From positions 1-9,044 of the forward strand of contig JAJOKN010000018.1 in assembly GCA_021129815.1 (NCBI GenBank): 9,044 bases of DNA. Reading direction: 5' to 3'. This document shows positions 1 through 6,101 of this stretch, piece after piece; position 1 is the stretch's first letter, and each line of letters begins with the position of its first letter. The notes under the pieces were generated by a model. That model made no database searches. It was not told the origin of the DNA and saw only the letters and a list, made by a program, of their open reading frames with translations. The stretch comes from Desulfotomaculum sp. GTDB taxonomy: Bacteria > Bacillota > Desulfotomaculia > Desulfotomaculales > Desulfohalotomaculaceae. The position numbers and the translations under genes were made by a program.

Positions 1-47
1 TGACAGTTTAATTTTTGTAGAACATCTTTTACAACACAAACTTTCAT
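1..47 (-). CDS. Start of an unidentified gene, cut by the window edge
   Basis: On the minus strand an ATG at 47-45 opens a frame that stays open to the window edge. The 15 complete codons read MKVCVVKDVLQKLNC. It begins 19 bases beyond the rae1 stop, with no terminator between them, so it would be the next operon member. A GGA at 60-58 lies 10 bases before the ATG and is a weak, distant Shine-Dalgarno. In Bacillus subtilis the gene after yacP is sigH, but these residues do not look like a SigH N-terminus. The 'MKV-x-D-V-L-x-K-L' opening faintly resembles small DRTGG-domain proteins, which is only a guess. Fifteen codons are too few to be sure the frame is real. Confidence 0.4.
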   Translation of the reverse strand, partial: MKVCVVKDVLQKLNC

Positions 48-66
48 CAAAGTAATTTCCAAATTA

Positions 67-576
67 TTACTTCCCCCTTCTCATTTGCTCTAGCTTGTCT
101 TTTATTCCCTTTTGCAGTTGATTTTCCAGATAATCATCTGCGGGTTTTGCTTTTAAGACACATCGTCTATTTTCTGATTTAACACATGCTATTAAGCGAT
201 AAAATTCTTTAGGAGTTAGTCTATACGCTCCTTTTCCAAAAATCACTCGCTGTTCATCCCAATCAGACGTTATAACGTAAACTCGGCTCTTTTTTGTAAA
301 CTCTCCAACTAGCTTTTCTATCAAAGTATCTGCTGTCTCTTGGTATTTAGTATAATACACCATCACGTTATTTATCTTCTCCACATGTTCTACACCAGAT
401 TTTACAAGATGTGCATCAAAAACAATAGTAGCTCTTGTGCTAGTTGCAGCCACAAAATCCGATATAATATCTATAAGTTTATCTCTCGTATGCTCAAAAT
501 CCATTTTTTCTATTTTTTTGTCCTCTCGCCAAGCATGAATGACATTATATCCATCTACAATATAATGCTCAGACAT
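67..576 (-). CDS. rae1: NYN (PIN-like) domain ribonuclease, YacP/Rae1 family
   Basis: Predicted 169-residue single-domain endoribonuclease. B. subtilis Rae1 (YacP, about 170 residues) enters the ribosomal A site and cleaves mRNA during translation; the same role is inferred here from family and gene order. Visible NYN features are the N-terminal YIVDGYNVIHAW with its conserved Asp and Asn, the central TADTLIEKL with a conserved acidic residue, and VYVITSDWDEQRVIFGKGA followed by the basic/aromatic PKEFYRLI segment. The C-terminus is strongly basic (KDKLEQMRRGK), suited to RNA contact. An ATG 13 codons upstream (615) is in frame, but its extra residues (starting MKWCGSVPRQR) lie within rlmB and do not fit the family. 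The ATG at 576 gives the family length and has AAAGGA five bases upstream. It overlaps the end of rlmB by 8 bases, suggesting translational coupling. Confidence 0.9.
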   Translation of the reverse strand: MSEHYIVDGYNVIHAWREDKKIEKMDFEHTRDKLIDIISDFVAATSTRATIVFDAHLVKSGVEHVEKINNVMVYYTKYQETADTLIEKLVGEFTKKSRVYVITSDWDEQRVIFGKGAYRLTPKEFYRLIACVKSENRRCVLKAKPADDYLENQLQKGIKDKLEQMRRGK

Positions 577-1312
577 CTCTATCCTTTGCCTGGGCACGCT
601 GCCGCACCACTTCATACATCAAAAGTGCTGCTGCTACAGATGCATTTAAAGAATTCACATTGCCAAACATAGGAAGCTTAACAATAATGTCGCACTTATC
701 TCTAACCAATCTGCCCAGACCCTTGCCTTCCCCTCCAATAACCAAAGTAATAGGCATATCCAGCGAAACATCCCAAAACAAAACATCAGCATCAATATCC
801 GCGCCCACCACCCAAATATTTTTTTGCTTTAGTTTGTCAATTGTTTGAGCCAAATTAGCAACACGCGCCACAGATACGTGTTCCACAGCTCCTGCAGAAG
901 TCTTTGAAACAGTTCCAGTAAGAGCTACAGATCTTTTCTTAGGTATGATTACGCCATGAACCCCTGCAGCATCTGCAGTGCGGATTATCGCACCAAAATT
1001 ATGTGGATCATGCAACTCATCCAACATCACAAAGAAGTGGCTATGCTGCACATTGTCAATTAAGCTATCTATGTCAACATATCCCTTTGCAGCTGCAAGA
1101 GCTGCCACTCCTTGATGATTGCTTCTCCCAACAAGCTTATCTAAGTAAGTGCGCTTTACATTCTGAACTGGCACATTGTTCCTGCGCGCCATAGAAATTA
1201 TATCTTTTACTATGTCTTTTTGGCTCGTTGAGAGCAAAACTTTATTGAGCGGTCGTTCTTTTTTTAGCGCTTCAATCACTGGATTTATACCATAGATCAG
1301 GTCTTCTTTCAT
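569..1312 (-). CDS. rlmB: 23S rRNA (guanosine-2'-O-)-methyltransferase, TrmH/SpoU family
   Basis: Predicted 247-residue SPOUT enzyme that transfers a methyl group from S-adenosylmethionine to a ribose 2'-OH. E. coli RlmB modifies G2251 of 23S rRNA; the B. subtilis homologue is YacO. The N-terminal substrate-binding domain (about residues 4-80) starts with the typical IYGINPVIEAL. The SPOUT domain shows motif 1 as DELHDPHNFGAIIRTADAAG (98-117, with catalytic-type N105 and R111), motif 2 as VIGGEGKGLGRLVRDKCD (191-208) and motif 3 as LPMFGNVNSLNASVAAAL (213-230), which together form the trefoil-knot cofactor pocket. The ATG at 1312 is the only plausible start: no start codon precedes it in frame. 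It lies 8 bases after the thyX stop. The nearest SD-like GGGAG is 13 bases away, so initiation may depend on coupling. The exact rRNA target is inferred. Confidence 0.94.
   Translation of the reverse strand: MKEDLIYGINPVIEALKKERPLNKVLLSTSQKDIVKDIISMARRNNVPVQNVKRTYLDKLVGRSNHQGVAALAAAKGYVDIDSLIDNVQHSHFFVMLDELHDPHNFGAIIRTADAAGVHGVIIPKKRSVALTGTVSKTSAGAVEHVSVARVANLAQTIDKLKQKNIWVVGADIDADVLFWDVSLDMPITLVIGGEGKGLGRLVRDKCDIIVKLPMFGNVNSLNASVAAALLMYEVVRQRAQAKDRDV
582..587 (-). promoter_or_regulatory. Shine-Dalgarno site of rae1 (decides the start)
   Basis: AAAGGA on the minus strand lies five bases before the ATG at 576 and inside the rlmB coding sequence. It supports the internal ATG rather than the in-frame ATG at 615. 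Confidence 0.7.
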
Positions 1313-1320
1313 AACTAGCT

Positions 1321-2079
1321 TTAAACTCCCATTCTAGAGTATTTATCTCTCACTTCCTGCAAACGTCCACAGCTCAAGTGCCCTTCAGGGCAATCCCCAG
1401 TCAAACATTTTGGTCCTGATTTTTTAAATACAACTGGTGCTTTTTCTTTTACCAAAGTCAACATTTTATCAGCCACTGCTCTTATTTCCCACTGTGCACG
1501 ATTGCAGCATCTCAAAGAAAAAAAATGCATGAGTTCTCTTGCATTCATTGTCACAAACATTTTAGTAGCTGCAGCGTTCGGCAATACAAACCGCGCATCC
1601 TCATAGGAAGAGCGCTCACCGCCAAGTCGTTCAACCCATTTATCATACCACTTTTGAATAACCTTCATCTGTTCGCAAAACTCATTTACCGCCTCTTCGC
1701 CAAGCTCTTCAATTGAAAGAGGTATGACATAGTCAAAACAGCTGTCTTCATTCTGGTCAGAAGTTTCTCCTACGTATCTCTGAGATTGCACGCTAAAACT
1801 CGCTATTCGATGTCGCGTGATTTGAGCAAGAAGGCTTCTGGATACCCCTTCAATAGCAAAAGTAAAGCTCACATGTTCAAATGGGGTTAAATGCCCTATC
1901 TTAAGAAGTTTTTCTACCAATTCTATGTATTTCTTTTTATCGCCTTCAAATTCATGCACTATATCTTCAACTGGCAGCGGAGAATAACAAAGCCGCGCGC
2001 TCATAGCTATGATTTTTTCAGGTTCAGGAGTGTATCTCAAAAGCTTTACATTTAATTTTGCTTTTCCCAATTTCAACAT
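1321..2079 (-). CDS. thyX: Flavin-dependent thymidylate synthase ThyX
   Basis: Makes dTMP from dUMP using FAD, NADPH and methylenetetrahydrofolate; unrelated in fold to ThyA. The signature RHR-x7-S is at residues 89-99, followed by QRYV. Other conserved blocks are HLTPFEHVSFTFAIEGVSR (63-81), YEDARFVLPNAAATKM (159-174) and NARELMHFFSLRC-CNRAQWEIR (179-200), which hold the flavin and dUMP contacts and an active-site Arg near R190. The 252-residue length suits the long clostridial form. The last 35 residues carry Cys225, Cys230, His234 and Cys237, a possible metal-binding tail. The gene sits between mrnC and rlmB, which are adjacent in B. subtilis. The ATG used here overlaps the mrnC stop by 7 bases, but GAGGA abuts it directly, so a TTG at codon 2 or codon 4 (2070) may be the real start. 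Confidence 0.95.
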   Translation of the reverse strand: MLKLGKAKLNVKLLRYTPEPEKIIAMSARLCYSPLPVEDIVHEFEGDKKKYIELVEKLLKIGHLTPFEHVSFTFAIEGVSRSLLAQITRHRIASFSVQSQRYVGETSDQNEDSCFDYVIPLSIEELGEEAVNEFCEQMKVIQKWYDKWVERLGGERSSYEDARFVLPNAAATKMFVTMNARELMHFFSLRCCNRAQWEIRAVADKMLTLVKEKAPVVFKKSGPKCLTGDCPEGHLSCGRLQEVRDKYSRMGV

Positions 2080-2510
2080 TCCTCACTTTTAACCTCATGT
2101 ATCAACTGCAAAATGTAGTTCAATCTATCCACATCGCCTTTTAAGTAAAGATATCCTATCAAAGCTTCAAAAGCTGTGCTAAACCTATAATCAGAAATTT
2201 TACATTCTTTAGGTGTTCTGGACTTAGCGTTGCGCCCACGCCTCACTATCCTCAACTCCTCATCTTTTAAATGTTCTTGCAGCGCTAGTATCACTTTTGC
2301 CTGCGCTTTTGCCCGCACAAATTCAACAGCTTTTTTGTGCAAATTGTCAGCTTTTGCTATACCTTTAGCCACTAAAAAACGCCTCACTACCAGTTCATAT
2401 ACCGCATCTCCAATATAAGCCAGCACAAGCGGCGACAGCAAATTTACATCTTCAAATGCTTCACTGCTAAATTTCAGCTTTTCTGAGTCGTTCATCTGTT
2501 TAATTTCCAC
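2073..2510 (-). CDS. mrnC: Mini-ribonuclease III (23S rRNA maturation)
   Basis: Predicted 145-residue RNase III catalytic domain with no double-stranded RNA-binding domain. In B. subtilis, Mini-III (MrnC) is a dimer that trims both ends of 23S rRNA. Visible hallmarks are LAYIGDAVYEL (30-40) with metal-binding D35, the basic loop RRGRNAKS (90-97), and YRFSTAFEALIGYLYL (108-123) with E115. Length agrees with the family (about 140 residues). The frame opens at a GTG (2510) overlapping cysS by 19 bases, with AAGGAG four bases upstream. An in-frame ATG at 2495 instead overlaps the cysS stop as ATGA, a common coupling arrangement, but has only AGGTGG about 11 bases upstream. The two starts differ by five residues outside the conserved domain, and I keep the GTG because its SD is stronger. 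Confidence 0.93.
   Translation of the reverse strand: MEIKQMNDSEKLKFSSEAFEDVNLLSPLVLAYIGDAVYELVVRRFLVAKGIAKADNLHKKAVEFVRAKAQAKVILALQEHLKDEELRIVRRGRNAKSRTPKECKISDYRFSTAFEALIGYLYLKGDVDRLNYILQLIHEVKSEEC
2080..2084 (-). promoter_or_regulatory. Shine-Dalgarno-like GAGGA directly abutting the thyX ATG
   Basis: GAGGA ends at 2080, immediately before the ATG at 2079-2077, so spacing to that ATG is zero. It is 3 bases from the TTG at codon 2 (2076) and 9 bases from the TTG at codon 4 (2070). The last spacing is the most usual one. Confidence 0.5.
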
Positions 2511-3964
2511 CTAACTCCTTGTGGTGTATCTTCTAATATTATCCCCAACTCTTTTAAGCGATCTCTTATGCCATCAGCAGTGTCCCAATCCTTTTCCTCT
2601 CGCGCTTTTTGCCGCAGATCTATAATTATCTCCATCAGTCTATTTATCAGATTAGAATTTTGCATATTATCTTCATCTGCTTTGCTTTTAAGTTTTCCTG
2701 TATCATCTGTTTTAAAAATACCCAGCACTTCATTGAACATCAAAAAAAGCTCCTTAAATCCAAGCAACATCCCCTTAGCTTTTTGATCATTTTCATCCAT
2801 GCGTTTTAAGAAAATATTGACTTCTTTTACTAAATCAAACCACACTGCAATCGCCAACGCTGTGTTAAAATCATCATCCATCGCTTGTTCAAAGCTTAAG
2901 CTTTTTTCAGTCAAAAGTTCCGGTACATTATTCCCTGTTTTATCATCTCTTAAGCTGTCGCTCTTATCAAAGCCTTCCAGGCGCTCGTCCAATAGCTCCC
3001 ATGCATTTTCAAGCCTTCTAAGTCCGTTCTGGAAAGACTCAAGCTTTTCATCATCAAAGTCAAGCGGACTTCGATAATGGGTAGAAAGCAGATAAAACCT
3101 CACTGCCTCAGGCCTAAACTTTTTTAATATATCCCTTACCAAAAAGAAATTCCCTAAAGACTTAGACATTTTTTCTTTATTGACCGTTATAAAGCCATTG
3201 TGCATCCAGTATTTTACAAACTGCTTGCCTAACGCTGCCTCTGATTGAGCAATTTCATTTTCGTGGTGGGGAAAAACCAAATCATACCCTCCACCATGTA
3301 TGTCAATACAGTCTCCTAAATACTTATGTGCCATTACAGAGCACTCTATATGCCAGCCCGGTCTGCCTTCTCCCCATGGGCTATTCCAGTTGAGTTCGCC
3401 TTCCTTTGCTTTCTTCCAGAGCGCAAAATCCAAAGGATCTTGTTTTTTCTCATTGACCTCCACTCTAGCACCTGCCAGCATATCATCAAAGCTTCTGCCC
3501 GATAATTTGCCATATCCTTCAAACTTTCTCACCTTAAAGTACACATCGCCTTCTGCTTCATAAGCATAGCCTTTTTCGATCAGCAGTTGGATGAAGTGAA
3601 TTATATCCGAAATGTTTTCCGATACCAAAGGATGATAATCTGCACGCATTATATTCAACGCATCAGCATCCTTAAAGTATTCTTCAATATATTTCTTGGA
3701 CAACTCAAGGGGCAAAACTCCCTCTTCCTTTGCTCTATTTATGATTTTATCATCTACATCGGTGAAATTTTGAACATATTTAACCTTATAGCCTTTATGA
3801 ATCAAGTACCTGCGCACAGTATCGAATACCACAAGCGGCCGTGCGTTGCCTAAGTGTATGTAATTATACACAGTAGGGCCGCATACGTACATGTTCACCT
3901 GTCCATCTCTGTGCGGCTTAAACTCCTCTTTTTTTCCAGTAAGCGTGTTGTAAACTTTTAGCAA
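2492..3964 (-). CDS. cysS: Cysteinyl-tRNA synthetase
   Basis: Class I aminoacyl-tRNA synthetase, 490 residues, charging tRNA-Cys in the cytoplasm. The HIGH-type motif is HLGN (37-40) and KMSKS is at 265-269. The active-site zinc ligands match the E. coli pattern: C28 (in MYVCGPTVYN), C208 (in WHIECSVM), and H233 and E237 (in FPHHENEIA). The C-terminal part (about 355-490) is the helical and anticodon-binding region, ending in the typical DTADGIRDRLKELGIILEDT. A hydrophilic stretch around 330-355 and another around 418-436 look like lineage-specific loops. The start is TTG: the protein aligns with the family from 'LKVYNTLTGKKEEF', and no other start codon lies nearby in frame. AGGAG is 10 bases and AAAGG 3 bases upstream. 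Only 7 bases separate it from the cysE stop, placing a cysteine-precursor enzyme and the cysteine-charging enzyme on one transcript. Confidence 0.97.
   Translation of the reverse strand: MLKVYNTLTGKKEEFKPHRDGQVNMYVCGPTVYNYIHLGNARPLVVFDTVRRYLIHKGYKVKYVQNFTDVDDKIINRAKEEGVLPLELSKKYIEEYFKDADALNIMRADYHPLVSENISDIIHFIQLLIEKGYAYEAEGDVYFKVRKFEGYGKLSGRSFDDMLAGARVEVNEKKQDPLDFALWKKAKEGELNWNSPWGEGRPGWHIECSVMAHKYLGDCIDIHGGGYDLVFPHHENEIAQSEAALGKQFVKYWMHNGFITVNKEKMSKSLGNFFLVRDILKKFRPEAVRFYLLSTHYRSPLDFDDEKLESFQNGLRRLENAWELLDERLEGFDKSDSLRDDKTGNNVPELLTEKSLSFEQAMDDDFNTALAIAVWFDLVKEVNIFLKRMDENDQKAKGMLLGFKELFLMFNEVLGIFKTDDTGKLKSKADEDNMQNSNLINRLMEIIIDLRQKAREEKDWDTADGIRDRLKELGIILEDTPQGVRWKLNR
2515..2520 (-). promoter_or_regulatory. 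Shine-Dalgarno site of mrnC
   Basis: AAGGAG on the minus strand lies four bases before the GTG at 2510 and 19 bases before the alternative ATG at 2495. It lies within the last codons of cysS. It favours the GTG start, although the spacing is short. Confidence 0.5.
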
Positions 3965-3971
3965 AAGCCTT

Positions 3972-4631
3972 TCACTCCTGTTTTTTAGCTTTTAAATCCT
4001 CAACTTGCTTTTCTAAATCGCTTATGCGCTTCTTCAAATCAGTTATCATTTCCATAACAGGGTCAGGAAGTAAATCATGTCTCAAGTCTATTTCGCTTGC
4101 TCTCGCAACTCTCTGACCATCTTTTTTAACTATTTTCCCTGGCACCCCTACTACCGTACAGTTAGGTGGTACTGGCTTTAACACCACTGAGCCTGCACCT
4201 ATCTTGACGTTGTCCCCCACTTCAAATGATCCTAACACTTTAGCCCCTGCACTTATGACCACGTTGTTTCCTATGGTAGGATGCCTTTTGCCTTTTTCCT
4301 TGCCAGTACCGCCAAGCGTCACTCCTTGATATATCGTTACATTGTCACCTACTTCCGCTGTCTCACCTATCACAACACCCATTCCGTGATCTATAAAGAC
4401 TCCTTTTCCAATTTTTGCTCCTGGATGAATCTCAATTCCCGTTAGAAATCTAGATACTTGAGAAACTATGCGCGCTAAAGTAAAAAACTTCTTCTTATAC
4501 AAAAAATGAGCCACCCTGTGCATTATAAGCGCATGCAAGCCTGGATAAGTCAAAAGCACTTCCAATGTGCTCTTAGCTGCTGGATCTCGCTCAAAGATCA
4601 CCTTTATATCTCTTCTTATATCATCAAACAA
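3972..4631 (-). CDS. cysE: Serine O-acetyltransferase
   Basis: Predicted 219-residue enzyme making O-acetylserine from serine and acetyl-CoA, the committed step of cysteine synthesis. It is the short B. subtilis-type CysE (about 217 residues). A helical N-terminal part (1-60, FDDIRRDIKVIFERDPAA) precedes the left-handed beta-helix of hexapeptide repeats (about 66-170). Key blocks are TGIEIHPGAKIGKG (64-77), IDHGMGVVIGETAEVGD (80-96, with H82 corresponding to the catalytic His of E. coli CysE), VTLGGTGKEKGKRHPTIG (104-121) and IGAGSVVLKPVPP (144-156). The tail 196-213 shows a regular 3-4 heptad of I/L/V (I196, L199, I203, L206, V210, L213), probably a short coiled coil. The start is TTG with GGGAG nine bases upstream; a stop codon lies three codons further upstream in frame. 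The gap to gltX is only 21 bases. Confidence 0.96.
   Translation of the reverse strand: MFDDIRRDIKVIFERDPAAKSTLEVLLTYPGLHALIMHRVAHFLYKKKFFTLARIVSQVSRFLTGIEIHPGAKIGKGVFIDHGMGVVIGETAEVGDNVTIYQGVTLGGTGKEKGKRHPTIGNNVVISAGAKVLGSFEVGDNVKIGAGSVVLKPVPPNCTVVGVPGKIVKKDGQRVARASEIDLRHDLLPDPVMEMITDLKKRISDLEKQVEDLKAKKQE
3975..3979 (-). promoter_or_regulatory. Shine-Dalgarno site of cysS (supports TTG start)
   Basis: AGGAG on the minus strand overlaps the end of cysE and lies 10 bases before the TTG at 3964. A second weaker AAAGG is at 3972-3968. Confidence 0.55.
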
Positions 4632-4640
4632 GTCTGTTCA

Positions 4641-4645
4641 CTCCC
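4641..4645 (-). promoter_or_regulatory. Shine-Dalgarno site of cysE (supports TTG start)
   Basis: GGGAG on the minus strand lies nine bases before the TTG at 4631, inside the 21-base gltX-cysE gap. An in-frame TGA at 4640-4638 excludes a longer protein. Confidence 0.65.
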
Positions 4646-4652
4646 AGTAAGC

Positions 4653-6101
4653 TCACACAATCTCAAGCGCCCTGTCCAACCGCTTTATTAAACAATCCTT
4701 TCCCAAAATATCGATTATCTGGTACAGTTCAGGTCCGCTTTTCTGCCCTGTTAGAGCAACTCTAACAGGCATAAACACTTTCTTACCTCCAAACCCCAGC
4801 GTTTTTGTCAAGTCCTTTAAAAGTTTCTTTGCTGTTTCTTCATCTAAATGCCCAAGCTCACTTACTTTTTCTTTAAGCGTATTTAATACTTGTTTAACTT
4901 GTTCTCCAGATAAAATTTCTTTTGCTTTTTCATTCAACTCTATGTCTTCATAAAACATAGCTGCATGTTCTGTAATTTCAGAAAGATAGGATAAATATTC
5001 TCGAGTTGCTTCTACTACCTTTCTTGCTTTTTCAATTTCACCAGCAGTTGCTTTATCAGAAACATATCCTGCTTTTTTTAGATACGGCAGGCACAGCTCA
5101 GTTATATAATCTATATCGCTGTTTCTAATGTAATAGCCGTTTAACCAGTTCAACTTTTCGATATCAAACACTGCAGGGCTTTTAGACACTCTCTCAAGTG
5201 AAAACAACTGTTTGAGTTCATCTGTACTGAATATTTCCTCTTCTTTTCCTGGTGACCATCCCAATAGAGCTAAAAAATTCACTAAAGCCTCTGGAAGATA
5301 GCCTTTTTGTCTGTATTGTTCAATAGACGTAGCTCCATGCCTTTTTGACATCTTGCTCCTATCGGGACCTAATATCAGCGAAATATGGGCAAAAACAGGC
5401 ACTTCCCATTTGAGAGCATCGTAAATCAAAATCTGCCTTGGCGTGTTTGATAAGTGTTCCTCCGCACGAATAACATGAGTGATTCCCATCAAATGATCAT
5501 CAACTACCACTGCAAAATTATATGTAGGAATGCCATCAGATTTCATTATTATGAAATCCCCTATGCCTTCACACTCAAACTCCACCTTTCCTCTCACAAT
5601 ATCGTTTACACAAATAATGCCTTCATCTGGCACTTTAAACCTCACAACAGGCTTCCTGCCGCTTTTTTTCATCTCGTTTATGTCTTCTTCACTCAAATAC
5701 CTACACCGTCCGGAGTACTTTGGCATTTGTCCTTTTTTAAGCTGCTCTTTGCGCTCTTCTTCTAATTCTTTCTCAGTGCAGTAACAATAATAAGCAAAAC
5801 CCTCTTCAATGAGTTTATTTGCATAATCACAATACATGCTCAAGCGTTCTGTCTGCCTATAAGGGCCACAATTCCCCCCAATTTCAATCCCTTCATCCCA
5901 GTTGAGCCCCAGCCATTTCAAGGAATCTAGAATATTGCGTTCTGATTCCCTGCTAGAGCGCTCTAAATCAGTATCTTCTATTCTCACTATAAACGTACCG
6001 CCATTTTTTCTAGCAAAAAGCCAGTTAAACAGCGCAGAACGCGCTCCTCCTATGTGTAACGGTCCTGTAGGACTCGGTGCAAATCTAACCCTAACTGTCA
6101 A
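4653..6101 (-). CDS. gltX: Glutamyl-tRNA synthetase
   Basis: Class I aminoacyl-tRNA synthetase of 482 residues. The N-terminus RVRFAPSPTGPLHIGGAR contains the HIGH-type motif (HIGG, 16-19), and KMSKR is at 250-254. The glutamate/ATP pocket is seen in FIVRIEDTD (37-45). A cysteine cluster typical of zinc-binding GluRS is present: C106, C108 and C133 (YYCYCTE and SGRCRYL). The alpha-helical anticodon-binding part (about 310-482) contains KVFMPVRVALTGQKSGPELY (441-460). Most clostridia use a non-discriminating GluRS that also charges tRNA-Gln for GatCAB; that cannot be decided here. The start is TTG: it begins exactly at the family N-terminus, with GGGAGG seven bases upstream. It overlaps the last 11 bases of ispDF in another frame. 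In B. subtilis the same gltX-cysE-cysS order occurs. Confidence 0.97.
   Translation of the reverse strand: MTVRVRFAPSPTGPLHIGGARSALFNWLFARKNGGTFIVRIEDTDLERSSRESERNILDSLKWLGLNWDEGIEIGGNCGPYRQTERLSMYCDYANKLIEEGFAYYCYCTEKELEEERKEQLKKGQMPKYSGRCRYLSEEDINEMKKSGRKPVVRFKVPDEGIICVNDIVRGKVEFECEGIGDFIIMKSDGIPTYNFAVVVDDHLMGITHVIRAEEHLSNTPRQILIYDALKWEVPVFAHISLILGPDRSKMSKRHGATSIEQYRQKGYLPEALVNFLALLGWSPGKEEEIFSTDELKQLFSLERVSKSPAVFDIEKLNWLNGYYIRNSDIDYITELCLPYLKKAGYVSDKATAGEIEKARKVVEATREYLSYLSEITEHAAMFYEDIELNEKAKEILSGEQVKQVLNTLKEKVSELGHLDEETAKKLLKDLTKTLGFGGKKVFMPVRVALTGQKSGPELYQIIDILGKDCLIKRLDRALEIV

Noticed and set aside
330..436. Hydrophilic stretches in CysS (residues about 330-355 and 418-436) as possible inserted elements
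   Set aside because: These coordinates are residues of cysS (roughly 2655-2977 in the window). Variable loops are common there and the frame and flanking domains are intact.
577..615. Thirteen-codon N-terminal extension of rae1 from the ATG at 615
   Set aside because: It lies inside the rlmB C-terminal coding region and breaks the family N-terminus. The ATG at 576 has its own SD and gives the usual length.
340..672. Open frame on the plus strand opposite rae1 and rlmB, and similar plus-strand frames across the window
   Set aside because: All lie antisense to clear conserved genes, have low-complexity or Ser-rich translations, and lack recognisable domains.
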